In this document: piece after piece, positions 12,531 through 23,800 of the stretch | Layout of the letters: each line of letters begins with the position of its first letter | How positions within the stretch are numbered: the stretch's first letter is position 1 | NCBI GenBank assembly: GCA_032821775.1 | Contig: JAVLRN010000003.1 | Location: 2,666,001 to 2,730,000, forward strand | Origin: Sanguinoderma infundibulare | Lineage: Eukaryota; Basidiomycota; Agaricomycetes; Polyporales; Polyporaceae | Length of the DNA: 64,000 bases | Direction of reading: 5' to 3' | Program-made: the position numbers and the translations under genes | Notes under the pieces: generated by a model | What the model saw: the letters and a program-made list of their open reading frames with translations, nothing else | The model's database searches: none | Told to the model about the DNA's origin: nothing

Positions 12531-14147
12531 TTAACCGCGCGAATGAGTGGACGCGGTGCTCGCCGCATAAGCCGGCGCGCTCGCGAACGTGGGCCGAGCG
12601 TACGACGTCGAGTTGCGGTTGGGCACCTGCGACCGGGGCGTGCTCTGGACCTCGCCGCGCCAGGACTTGGGCGGGCGGAGATCGACGTCGGCGAGCTGCT
12701 GGCGCGCCGCCCTAAACTCGAGCTCTTCCATCTGGTTCTGGGCGACGATAGCCGCCTTGGCCTCCGCCTGCCTCTGCAACTCTGCCTCCGACTCGTCGGA
12801 AAGATAATCGGTGAAGCCACCATCAGATATGACGGTGGTTTCCGAGCTGCTGCCGCTACTGCTGCTCGAGGCGCTCGAGGAGAGGCTCATCTTCTCGACC
12901 TTCTCGACGACGGCTTCTTCGATCGTGCTCCCGCGCCGCGGTTGGGCGGTTTCCGTGGGACGCTCTGGCCCCGGACGTTCCGCCGGGCGAACGGGTGTCT
13001 TGTCCTGCGACGGGTTACAGGACGGATTCGCGCCATTGGTCGTGGAAGGGGCCGTGCGACGTCGCTGCAGTGCTGGGTCCGCAGTACCCTTGCTAGAAGG
13101 TGCAGACGATGTGATGGAAGAGATGGATGGGCGGCGCTGTTCCGAGCTTCGACGGGTCACGGTCCCCGTCAGCTCAGCAGGCTTGCGCCCGGGCGAGCCT
13201 TGGGAGGTGTTGACCGGGTCCGGTCGCTTATCGGCGAAGACGTCCATTGCAGTCCGCCGGCTGCTCTGGTACTGCTCCATCGGGGACGCGTTCGGGAGCG
13301 ACGACGGGGTGCCGTCGGGCCCGCCGCCACCGCGAGGAGAGAGCGACACGTTCATTTGCTGCGGGCTTCCTCCTGACCCCGAACGGCCCTTAGTTGGGAT
13401 GGCTACCGCGTTGCTCCTCGTAGTGGACGACGCCTCGGTCCTCGTTGGGCTCGCGATGTTGTAGCTCGACCGTCTGGATATACCTGGAGCAGACGCAGCG
13501 GCAGCGGCAGCAGACTGCAAGTTCCCGCCGCGCACACTCCCGGGGGGGCTGCTGAGGGGAGGCGTGCCCCGGGGGGGTGTGGGGCCCGGGTAGAGGCCGT
13601 CGAGAATCGTTTTGATGTCAGCCGGGATGGGGACATGATGCACGAAACTGACGGCGGGCCAGTCCGCAGCGCCAATGTACTTTTGCTCTTGGGCATTCGG
13701 AGGGCGGCAGCATCCTGGCCAGCCCGGGTTCTGGTAACCGGCGCGAGTTGGTGGGGGGGAGGTCTTGGCCCACTGGGGAACGTGAAACGGCTAAGAAGGA
13801 GACGATCTAGAGGAAAAGGACGCCGAGGGCTTACCTTGCAGTAGCCGCAACCTTGAAATGTTTGGACTGTAAGTCCGATCTCTGGTCAGACCACCGGGCG
13901 ATAACAGAGGCAGATGCGACGAGGGACTGACCCTCGGCGTTCTTGAGGAACATCACATCGTGTCTGGGATGGTTTGCAGAGTTTCGGCAGACCTCCTTGA
14001 TGTGAGGACACCTAGATTGGCGAGATGTGGGCGCCAGAGGGAGAGTGGAGCGGGAGAGGACGTATACCTGGAGGCGCTAGGCTTAAAGACCTTGCACATC
14101 GGGCAAGTGCTGGTTGCCTGCTGGAGCGAACCGACTATGTAGCACAT
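12531..14147 (-). CDS. Unrecognised protein: Cys-rich N-terminal domain plus long Ser/Pro-rich tail
   Basis: I do not recognise this family. The start MCYIVGSLQQ is followed by regularly spaced cysteines: CPMC, CPHIKEVC, then GCGYCKWAK and GWPGCCRPP, ending in KYIGAADWPAV. This suggests a small zinc-binding module of about 110 residues. Three introns (for example 65 nt and about 70 nt) give a continuous frame only if spliced as read, which supports a real gene. The remaining 370 residues form one exon of low-complexity Ser/Pro/Arg sequence with an acidic patch (DYLSDESEAEL) and a short helix rich in Gln/Glu/Ala. It is probably disordered and perhaps phosphorylated. No membrane segment or signal peptide at the chosen start; the hydrophobic run upstream in the same frame is probably 5' UTR, but an upstream start cannot be excluded. 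Confidence 0.7.
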
Positions 14148-14878
14148 GGCGAATACGAAGAACGAGAGGCAGAGAGCGACGAGGCGAGCGGGCGCAGGGA
14201 AGGACAGGACGGCGGAGAGAAGGCTAGAAAGGGGGCCCAGAGGTATTTGTACTGCGAAGGGAGAGGAAGAAGGCAAATGCATGCGGTCTCTTGCTCACGT
14301 AGCTGATCAGGTCCATTTAGGCGAGCCATATAAGTTGGCAGCGATAAACCCAGGCAGCGGCAGGAGAGACGGTCGGGCTGGCTCGCAAGATGCTTCGAGC
14401 TCGCAAATGGCGGTTCTACGCAGCTAGCAATCGTGCGTGCTTCCTTTCTCTGTCCCTCCTGCCTCGAGGCAACAGCATGCTCCTCATCTCACCCTCGCGT
14501 TTCCCTTACATTTCACTTATCCCCGCCGAAATTACGCGCACACACGCCCTGGGGGCGCCGCATGGGCCGCATCGCACACGACGTGCGCCCCGCGGCCGGC
14601 TCGGTGCAGGAGCGAGCGCGAGGGCGTCGGGGCACTGGCAGTGGGGGAACAGGGACGGGGCGGGAGCAGAGGGAGAGGAATTCTGGCAGGTATGTCCCGA
14701 TCTGGACTTATCGGGGGACGATGACGCAGAGGGCGTAATTGCCAGGGCTTGGGCGGATGCCAGGGGCAGGAGGGCGCTGTCCGGGACACCGCCTCAGCGA
14801 CCGAGATCTGGATCCCACTTAGCGAGCAGCGCCAACCAACCATCGACGCCTTCCTCCTCCTCCCATCTCCCGCTCGCC
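14148..14878. promoter_or_regulatory. Divergent promoter region, unknown gene/NCS1
   Basis: 731 bases between divergent start codons. The NCS1 side has pyrimidine-rich stretches (about 14430-14530 and 14850-14875) and a very GC-rich block (14540-14640). It may contain a 5' UTR intron. No gene was recognised. Confidence 0.4.
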
Positions 14879-15789
14879 ATGGGCAAATCGCAGAGCAAAC
14901 TCTCACCAGAGCAACTCGCAGATCTCCAGAAACACACCTACTGTGCGTGTGTTCCATCCCTCAAGCCCTCACACTCACAAGCCATGCCCTCCAGTCGATA
15001 AGCGAGAACTACAACAGTGGTGCGTTGACGCGTCTCCGATCGCGACCAACGCTTTCCCCGGTCTCATCCACCGCCCTTTTCTCCCCTCGCACGACCATCG
15101 TACCCAGGTACAAAGGCTTCCTCAAGGACTGCCCTTCCGGACAGCTCGACAAGGCCGAGTTCGGCCGAATATACAAGCAATTCTTCCCCTTCGGAGACCC
15201 CGGCGAGTTCGCGGACTACGTCTTCAATGTATTCGATGAGAACAAGAATGGCACCATTGATTTCAAGGAGTTCATTTGTGCGCTGAGCGTCACTAGCCGC
15301 GGCAGGTTAGACGAGAAGCTCAAATGTGCGTCATTTATCGCCAGGGCCTTCCCTTCTCGTGCCCGCCACATTGACACTGACGTTCGTACACGCTCCAGGG
15401 GCGTTCCAGCTCTATGACATTGATGGGGACGGCTTCATCACATATGCCGAGATGCTCCAGATCGTCCAATCGATATACAAGATGACCGGTCAGATGGTGA
15501 AGCTCCCCGTAGACGAGGACACGCCGGAGAAGGTGCGTACGATTCTACAACCTCCAGCGCCTCTGCTTCATGACCCTTTTCTTCCCTTTTCCCCGCTCAG
15601 CGGGTCGACAAGATATTCCGAAACATGGACCGGGACAAAGACGCAAAGCTGACGTACGAGGAGTTCGTGGAAGGAAGCAAACAGGATCCGACGATCGTGC
15701 AGGTGCGTCTGCCTCAACTTCTCGTCGTCGGCGCACGAGCAAAACGTTTTCCATCTCAGGCATTGTCACTATACGACGGCCTTGTATAG
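14879..15789 (+). CDS. NCS1: Neuronal calcium sensor 1 / frequenin homologue
   Basis: EF-hand calcium sensor that in fungi activates the PI4-kinase Pik1 and influences calcium homeostasis. The N terminus MGKSQSKLS is a classical myristoylation signal, anchoring the protein to Golgi/plasma membrane. The order is as in frequenin: a degenerate first EF-hand ([12 protein letters not shown]), then canonical loops [26 protein letters not shown] and [13 protein letters not shown]. It ends LSLYDGLV, close to the known Ncs1 C terminus. About seven short exons, 190 residues. All splice phases agree with the protein alignment. It converges with EMC3, with 256 bases between the stops. Confidence 0.95.
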
Positions 15790-16045
15790 TAGGATCGGCA
15801 TGCGATTGTTGCCTGGCGATGTAGCGTTTTCGGTAAGTAGACAAGCATGCTACCCAACTCCCAAGTTACCAGATTCACACACATCCAGGTTTCTCTGGGA
15901 CGATCATACCTTTCACACGCGCCGCCGGCGGTATGGGGGGATATTCGTGTGATGCAGTTGTACGAGCTATATTGATGTATGCCGCTGTTCGCCACCAGAG
16001 AATGTATGTTATATCATTATGGATAAATTGCGACGTGTTCTGGAG

Positions 16046-17298
16046 CTACTTCGCATCTGCAGGTAGCCTACCGTACTTCTTCAAAATCCTCGTGTCGACG
16101 TCCTTTGCGATCCACTGATGCAAGCCTTCCGAGAACTCGAGGTTGTCGCGCTCCGCCTTGAACAGCTTGTTGTAATCCTGTGCCTGCCCCGGCTGAGCAG
16201 CCGCAGCCGCTGCGAAGGGCGTCGCCATATCCCGGGACGAATCGGCAGCTAAACGCGAACAGAACGACGAGAAGCAGAGCGCCGTTCAGCGGTTATTGCG
16301 GGACCATGTGAAGGCAAGAGACGCACAGTTCTCCCCACCGAGGATGAGCCGGTAAAGGCCATTGAGTCCGAAGAAGTTGAGGAAGTACCACGAAAGCGAG
16401 GATACCCATCGCACGTCCATGTCTGGGGTCTCGACCCCACGCTGCAGCATGCTCTTGAAGCCCAGTGTAAGGGGGAACGGCAGTTTGACTGAATAGTATA
16501 GATCGGGAAGGCGAAGGTGGTGGGTAAAGATCATGTGAAGGTCAGCGTGGGGATCAATGGGGAGCGCGGGGATAAATGTTCTCGCGCGACAGGATGCGGG
16601 GAAGGCGCGGGGCCAGAGGCGCGAGATGCGTGAAGGGAGGACTTACTGAGGACGAAGCCTTGGAAGAAGAAATTGATCCAGCCCATGATGACCATCTGAG
16701 GCACCATCATCACCATCTGCGTCTTCATGCCGGCCATCATCCCATCCATGGCGGCCGGGTCGGTGAGCGGGTTGGGGGGCGCGCTGGCGGCCGCGTCACC
16801 TTTTGGCGGGCCGTCCTTGAGGTAGGCGCCGTCGGCGAAGGCCTGCGAGAGGTGCTGGGAGATCGCTTTGTAAAACGACGGTGGGAGAGGCGAGGTTGCG
16901 GACGTCGCGCGGAGGATTTGTGATCGTACGAGGGCACGTCTGTGCAGTCGCGCGGGGACGTGAGGGAGCATGCGGCATTGCGCTAGTGGCAGACGTACTG
17001 TTCCCGGATGGCATTCCTTGGGAGTTTCTTGGGCGGTGATTGAAGGAGAAGGACGACGTAGTGGCGCAGTATGCCCACGAGAATCTGCAGTGACCGAGTC
17101 GAAGTCAGGCATAAGGTGAAGGGCAAGTAGAGTGTCTCCTCAACGCACCATCACCACGGTGATTGGGAACAAGACCCAATCCCGGATTTGGGGGTCGAGA
17201 TACAGCGAGACTCTACATAACAGAGGATTTCAGTGTCAAGCATGGAGTGGCAAGGGTTGCTGGGTAGCCAGGACTAGGACATACGTCGAGCTCGACAT
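16046..17298 (-). CDS. EMC3: ER membrane protein complex subunit 3
   Basis: Oxa1-superfamily subunit of the EMC insertase, which inserts tail-anchored and multipass proteins at the ER. The first coding exon is only 14 nt (17298-17285, M-S-S-S-T). It splices over 72 nt to VSLYLDPQIRDWVLFPI, then a first TM helix (ILVGILRHYVVLLL), QSPPKKLPRNAIREQRALVRSQ split by an intron, and MMAGMKTQMVMMVPQM. The core TM pair follows with WINFFFQGF, KLPFPLTLGFKSMLQRG and LSWYFLNFFGLNGLYRLILGG. The C terminus holds the DYNKLFKAERDNLEF segment and ends GRLPADAK. The polypeptide is about 260-290 residues, normal for EMC3. The 14-nt exon is why the N terminus is easy to miss. Confidence 0.92.
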
Positions 17299-18123
17299 GT
17301 TGGAGGTCAGAGGTACAGCTGGAGGCCACCGGCAATATCCGTGGTGTTCTACTCAACGCCACGGCAAACGCCGAAACTGGGCGCTTCTTCCCGTAGTAAG
17401 ATCCCAAACTTGAGGTTTAGGCATATAAATGCCACGGGTCGGTAGGAAAAGGGAATGTGCAACTGATGAGAATGTATAAAACGAACTAAGGACTGGAGGA
17501 AATCGTATGACCTGAGGCCACAGTGAGGTGTTCAATTCCCTCAATATTTAATAGTAAGAAAAGATCCGGGTTGCCACCATGCCACTAATGCCAACAAATA
17601 GCTGCGCCCTTGGAATTTTTGAGCTTAAAAATAGCAGAGGAACCTGATATATTCCTGGACATTCGGACGAGAAGTCCGCCATACAGCATGTTTCTCAAGG
17701 GCATACCCCTGGTCTTGCGTTCAAGACCACCTCTACCAGGTCTCCACATCTTCCGTATCCTCTTCCGACTCACTTTCGGAAAGCTCTGCGCCACAGTCAC
17801 TGTCGTTACCCCCCATTCCACCATGAGCTAACCTAAAATGTGGCCGCCTCCAGGTTTTGGCGTGTGTAAATCTGAGGGAAGCTGATATTGAGAATCTTGG
17901 AGCCCGTGTGAACCATCCAGTCACGGAGCTTGCAGAGGAATATATAGCAGTCAACCATGCCCAAAGGTGTGCCGAGACGGAAGGTGCAGTTGGGTAGCAT
18001 GCTAATCTTTTGGAACAACAGTCCCCTTGACACCGGGTCGTACACCTGCAAATTTTCAGCTCTAGCCAGACGTTTGGAAGGAGAAGGCCCCGCTTTGCAA
18101 CTGCTAGACAAGCCACGTTAATA
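17299..18123. other. Intergenic debris between EMC3 and permease, possible gene remnant
   Basis: 825 bases, more AT-rich than the surroundings. On the minus strand, two stretches look coding-like but lie in different frames: about 18080-17835 (NCTFRLGTPLGMVDCYIFL, RDWMVHTGSKILNISF) and about 17830-17735 (acidic, SESESEEDTEDVETW). A splice at 17833 is conceivable, but no start or family can be assigned. It may be a decayed gene or transposable-element fragment. Confidence 0.3.
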
Positions 18124-20428
18124 TTACGAAGCATTTTCCCGCTCGAAAGCCTCCTCCTTGGCATGTCCATGCGCCTCGAGGTCCTCGGCGACCTGTACAA
18201 TGTCGCTGGCGTCATCATCGCCTCCATCCTCCTGCGGGAGGATGAGGTTCAGCATCAACGCGACTACCCCAGAGATCAAGGCTGCCGGTCGTCCAATTGG
18301 TCAGCTTCCAGACGATCATGCGCAGCCAAATGACACATACAAGGGGTAGACAACACAATGGTGATCGAGTCGAAAAGACCTTGGAGGCCCTTGTTGGGGT
18401 TCTGCACGCCGTCAAAGAGGTGCGTGAAGATCGTCGGGACGAGCAGGTCGCCGACGCCGAATGAGATGGCGGCGGCGAGGACGAAGCGATCCAGGCGGGT
18501 GAAGCGGTTATATGCCAACACGCGGATGCCGGACGTCGCCACGCTGGCGAACAGGAACGTAGTCACTCCGCCAAGGACAGGGTTTGGTACTGCGGCAAGA
18601 AGGGTGAGCATGCATCCCCAGGAAGGCGCGAACGGAACGCGTACTAGCTAAGAATACGCCGGAGATCTTGCCAAGGACACCGAAGAGGATGAGGAAGAAG
18701 CAGCAGAAGCGGCCCGCTGTCCGGTTCGCACAGCGAGTGATCGCAATCACGCCATTGTTTTGCGCAAAGACGGTCAGTGGTGTCACAGTGAAGAGGGCTG
18801 AGACGAATCCACCAATGCCGTCGCTCTGAAGACACTCATTTAGAGATGCATCAAATGCGATCCTTCACCATAGTAATACCAACCAGGACGCCACCCTGGA
18901 TACGGCTGTCGAACTCCTCACCAACGACCGCGACGCGGGAAATTTCTGCGGAGGCCGTAATATCCCCTATCGCCTCCATAGCAAGCGATACTAGGAACAC
19001 CGTGTCAGACGGAGCTCGCGCAGTTGCTTGCGAGGGTGGCATACCGTAGATAACCAACATAGGAAGGATTGCAGGTGGGTATACACGGATCTTGAAAGTA
19101 TGCACCCTGCCAGCACTAATTTAAACAAGTGCGGCCTCGCTACAGTGAATACTCACCAGAGGAATGTGATTACAGGTGCTGTCTTGATGCTGCTCCCGTC
19201 GATGTATCCTGCCGAGCCAGCGACGATAGATCCGACTGCCAACCCGACAATGACAGAGATATTCTTCAAGAACGGTGATCCAAACAGCTCCGTAAGGAAA
19301 ATGCTGATAAAAGACAAGAACCCAAGCCCAACGAACTCCGGTGATCCCCAAAGAAGTGGACGAGGCGCCAGAATCGTCGGGCAAAGTTGAAAAATGCCTG
19401 AGGTCGGGCGACTCATGCAATCGTTGGATCCTCCACCCCAGTTCGCTATGCCAGATGAGCCGACGAGGGAAGCACCAATCATCACAATCACAGTTCCTGT
19501 CGCGCAATTGGCATAAGTGTGTAAGGATAAGGAGCAGAAGCTACCTGTGACCAGAGGTGGGAATATGCGCCTGAGAACCCGAGCCGGAACGAACGACATG
19601 GTTATTTCCAGGAAAGCGCAGATAAGCGACGTTCCTGCAGACGAGTCCAGATCAGTATCGTTCATGCCGATATAAAATGTAGTCTACTCACCCAGTAGCA
19701 TGCCGTAGGCATCTGGACAAGGTCCTCGTGTAACTGTCCCGTCTTGAGCTACTGTCGACGGACATGTTCCATCGGCATACATTGCATTGAATATCTGGTG
19801 CGAGATGAGCTTTAGCATACATATTTCAGCTGGTAAGGATACGTACCGCATTTGCAGTGCTTAGTGTAGCGAAAGAGGTGCCCACGATGGAGATTAGACC
19901 GGTACCGATGTAGTATCGCCCGAATAGCGGCAACCGGGACATCTGAACCAAGCTAAGGATGCCTATGACATTATCTCAATACGTAGAATTGGTTGAACAG
20001 TGCAGATAAATGCAACACTCACCAGAGCCGATGAGCGACGCGGAAATCATGTAGGCAGACGTCTCCGGGTCTAGGTTTAATGTGCTTGCGAATATCCTCG
20101 GCGAGGAAATTAAACCAGCGAGTACACCAAGAGCGTGTTGCAAGCCATTTGCGGCAGCAAGGACGATCGGTAGCTCTGAGTCGAGGGGGTAGAATGGTGG
20201 ACTGGTCTTCGTCCTCTCTCCTCCACGTCCCCAAGGAAGGCTGGGCATACAAAGCCAGGCGTAGTCGTAGTCCCCGAGCCAGCCATGTCTCGTCGTCACT
20301 TTCCGCTTGATGCGCTTCAAACGACCTCCAGAACCCCACGTGGGTTGGGAGTCGGACGATGGAAACTGAGAAACAGAAGGAAGGGGGAGGTCCTTGGGCT
20401 GTTCAATGCTGACCGAATGCAGCGACAT
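18124..20428 (-). CDS. Uric acid/xanthine permease (NAT/NCS2 family, UapA/UapC-like)
   Basis: H+ symporter for purine uptake at the plasma membrane. The start MSLHSVSIEQ is followed by a long cytosolic N terminus and then AANGLQHALGVLAG, which carries the Gln-His pair of NAT TM1. The NAT signature on TM10 is complete (QNNGVIAITR, then CANRTAG), identical in pattern to UapA. Other helices are visible: LGFLSFISIFLTELFG, ISVIVGLAVGSIVAG, VTTFLFASVATSGIRVLAY, RFVLAAAISFGVGDLLVP. The C-terminal tail is acidic (AEDLEAHGHAKEEAFEREN). At least a dozen introns; size agrees with 570-600 residues. It is transcribed away from the Slh1-like helicase; the shared upstream region has three GATA sites, consistent with nitrogen control. 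Substrate is inferred from the signature. Confidence 0.9.
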
Positions 20429-20553
20429 GGCTGGAAGACGTCCGACTCGTCAAGGGGGGCCATGGGAGTCAATCGAAAGCCTTTGGCGCTATAAGAGAGA
20501 GAAATTGAGCACCGGGGACATCGCCGACGCTGTGCTAAGTCTGCTACTCGACG

Positions 20554-20692
20554 AGATAAGGAGAGAAAACGAAGGGCGGCGTCGGAGGGGCGATAGGCAG
20601 TGGCTGCGACTGGGTGGCCATGTGTGGTATAAACAGACCGGCTCAGTGAGCAGCCTTGAACCGTTTACGCGGACGCTCTCCAAAGCTTATCT
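20554..20692. promoter_or_regulatory. Three GATA-factor sites in the divergent promoter
   Basis: HGATAR-type matches at 20554-20559 (AGATAA), 20591-20596 (CGATAG) and, on the other strand, 20687-20692 (TTATCT). Fungal GATA factors of the AreA/Nit2 type control purine permeases in ascomycetes. Linking these sites to the permease at 18124-20428 is inference; the motif is short and occurs by chance. Confidence 0.4.
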
Positions 20693-20846
20693 CGATCCCA
20701 ACAGGCGCCCACTGAGCCGGCTCCGCAAGTGACAGTGGCTGCACTCGTCCAGCACTCGTCAAGCCTTCGCCTCAGCAAGCCTCTCGTTTCCTCTGCCCCC
20801 ACATACATCCACCATAGTCTCGATCCCCACGACTAGATTGACCCCA

Positions 20847-23800
20847 ATGGCTCCAACGCTGAACTTTGCCGGGCACCTAGAGTATCTTGTTAGCGCGCCT
20901 GAAGATTCGGGAGATCGGGACAAACGCCTCCTCGACGAGTGGGCTAGGTCTGCCACCCATCTGCTCTTATTATATTGTGGCTGACAATCCGTCAGGTACT
21001 CCGTTTCTGGGAGCAGTGCGTGCTGCTCCTGACCCTGGCGCGGTTGTCGTCTCTCAGGCTAATGATCACGCCTAGCCGCTCCACCCCTCGATGGACCGAG
21101 CGATCTCGAGCAAGGCGAAGAATGGGACTCCGTCCTTGAAGTACTGCAAAGGCCTTCAAGTAATCCAAATCAGCCTTCATATGGATCGTTGCTTTCCACT
21201 CTTTTGTCGTGTGTAACTTTTGAGCAATATATTTCTTTCCTCCGATTTACCACCTTCGTCCCTTTAGCAGGAAGCCTGAACTAGAGCCTCTCCTTGCATC
21301 CATTTTGGCCATTCTTTCTTCGTCTAGAGCAAACGATGCGATATCAGAGGAGTTGGCAGAGATGATTGGCTTCGACAACATCGAGTTGTCTATGCAACTA
21401 CTTGAGAATCGGCAGGAGGCCGCTCGACAAATCTCCGCATACTTGCAAGTCGGCGAGCATGTTGTGCATGTGAACGGTCGGAGTAAGATGAAGCAACGAG
21501 AAGGTGCGGTATTTATTGCTTAGTAGCTTTAGACCCGTGGCACACTCATATCCGTTGTTCCATACAGAAGTCTCCACTCTTCCCGGAGTTCTTAATCCAG
21601 AGGAGGCCAGGCGTCGAATGGAGGAGACGTTGCGTGCTAACGCAGAGCGTCCCCTGTTTACCGGCTCAGCGGTGAGCGGTTCAGTATGCAGACTGTTTCA
21701 CGACTGACTTAGCTTTTCTTAGAATGATGCACCAGAGGTGCTTCCTCACGTATATACCTCCGCCTCTATCGTACAAGGAAACATGCTGTCGCATCTCGGG
21801 CAACGCTACATGCTGCCCTTGGGTACAACTCGACAAAACCAGGAGGTTTGTTTACCGCAGCGGTGATCATTCGTTTTATCTAACTCTCTTTTCATTCTAG
21901 GAATATGAAGAGGTGACAGTACCGCCTGCGAAGGTTGTTCCTCCACGAGCAACAGAACGACTCATATCGGTAGCCGAACTGGATCCCTTGGCGAGAGGGT
22001 CATTCCCAGTACGATCCAGAATATATGCAGTGCCCGCATATCTGATGGCACGGCTCACAGGGATATACCTCTCTCAACAGGATTCAGTCCATCGTGTTCC
22101 AGACGGCATATCACTCAAATGAAAACATGCTTGTTTGCGGTAAGCCTTCTGCTTATCACAACGCCTTGTCATTGGAACTGACACGATGTTCGCTAGCTCC
22201 AACTGGTGCCGTTAGTGCTTCAACTATCAAACTCTCCCAGCAGCCACTGATCCTGTAGTAGGGTAAAACAGACGTCGCTGTGCTCACAGTCCTTCGGGTT
22301 ATCAGCCAGCACTCCAGTTCGTCCTCACCAACTGGTAACATTGCAGCGTCGGTCCAGCGAGATAAGTTCAAGATCATATACGTGTAAGTAACTTTTTTTG
22401 AACGTTATTAACGCCTGTGGCCCACATCACTGCTGTTTAGTGCACCAATGAAAGCCCTTGCAGCAGAAATTACCCGCAAACTAGGCAGACGACTGAAGTG
22501 GTTGTCGATCCTCGTTCGCGAACTTACGGGTGCGTCGAGGACTCGATATGTGGTTCGGCGGTCGCTGACGTTCCGGTAGGCGATATGCAGCTCACGAAAC
22601 AGGAGATCAACGAGACGCAGATCATCGTCACTACTCCGGAGAAGTGGGATGTGGTCACTCGAAAACCTACAGGAGAAGGAGAGCTCGCATCGGTCGGTGT
22701 TATCATCAACTCGGCGCGTGCTCGTCGGGTCCTGACGCATTCCGTGATAGAAAGTAAAGCTGCTCATCATTGACGAGGTCCACTTGCTCAACGACGAACG
22801 AGGTGCCGTCATCGAGACTATTGTCGCACGCACTCTTCGACAGGTAAGCTTGCATCTATCCATTCTCATTGTCCACTCCTGAGTATGTGACAGGTCGAGT
22901 CCTCGCAATCGGTTATCCGGATCCTCGGTCTTAGTGCAACATTGCCAAACTACATCGACGTCGCAGACTTTCTGAGGTAAGGTCCATCTATTAACGGGAT
23001 TTCGCCCTCTGAGCCCGCATTCGCAGCGTGAACCGTCACACTGGGTTGTTCTACTTTGACTCGTCGTTCCGTCCCGTGCCCTTGGAGCAGCACTTCATTG
23101 GCGTGAAGGGCAAGCCCAACAGCCCAACAGCGAAGAAGAACCTGGACAAGGTTGTGTACGAGAAGGTATCTGAGCTCGTCGGCGAGGGCCACCAGGTCAT
23201 GGTGTTTGTTCATGCGCGGAAGGAGACGGTGAAGGCCGCCGAGGCGATCAGGGAAGCGGCCCAGCTCGATCAGATCTTGGAGGAGTTCAGCTGTCAGGAT
23301 CACCCGCAGTTCGATTTCTTCCGGAGGGACATTGGGAAGTCGAGGAACAAGGAGATGAGGCAGCTCTTCGATCTTGGGTTCGGCATTCACCATGCGGGTA
23401 TGTTGCGAGACGACCGGAACATGATGGAACGGATGTTCGAGGCGAGAGCGATCAAGGTGGGTCTTATGCGAAATTCTTTTGGGGATAGCAACACTAAGTC
23501 GTCTCAGGTTCTCTGCTGTACGGCGACGTTGGCGTGGGGTGTCAACTTGCCCGCTCATGCCGGTATGTTTGAATAAATGTTAGTCGAGAATGGCGTTGAC
23601 TCCTTTTTGCTGCCAGTCGTCATCAAGGGAACGCAGGTGTATAATAGCTCGAAAGGTGCCTTCACCGATCTCTCTGTCCTGGACGTCCTACAGGTCTTCG
23701 GACGAGCTGGGCGTCCGGGTCTTGAGACGAGTGGTGTGGGTTACATCTGCACGAACGAAGAGAAGCTCACCCACTACCTCGACGCCGTGACCTCCCAAGT

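Noticed and set aside
12543..13376. 277-residue plus-strand open frame
   Set aside because: Antisense of the Ser/Pro-rich exon of the unknown gene; Arg-rich shadow composition.
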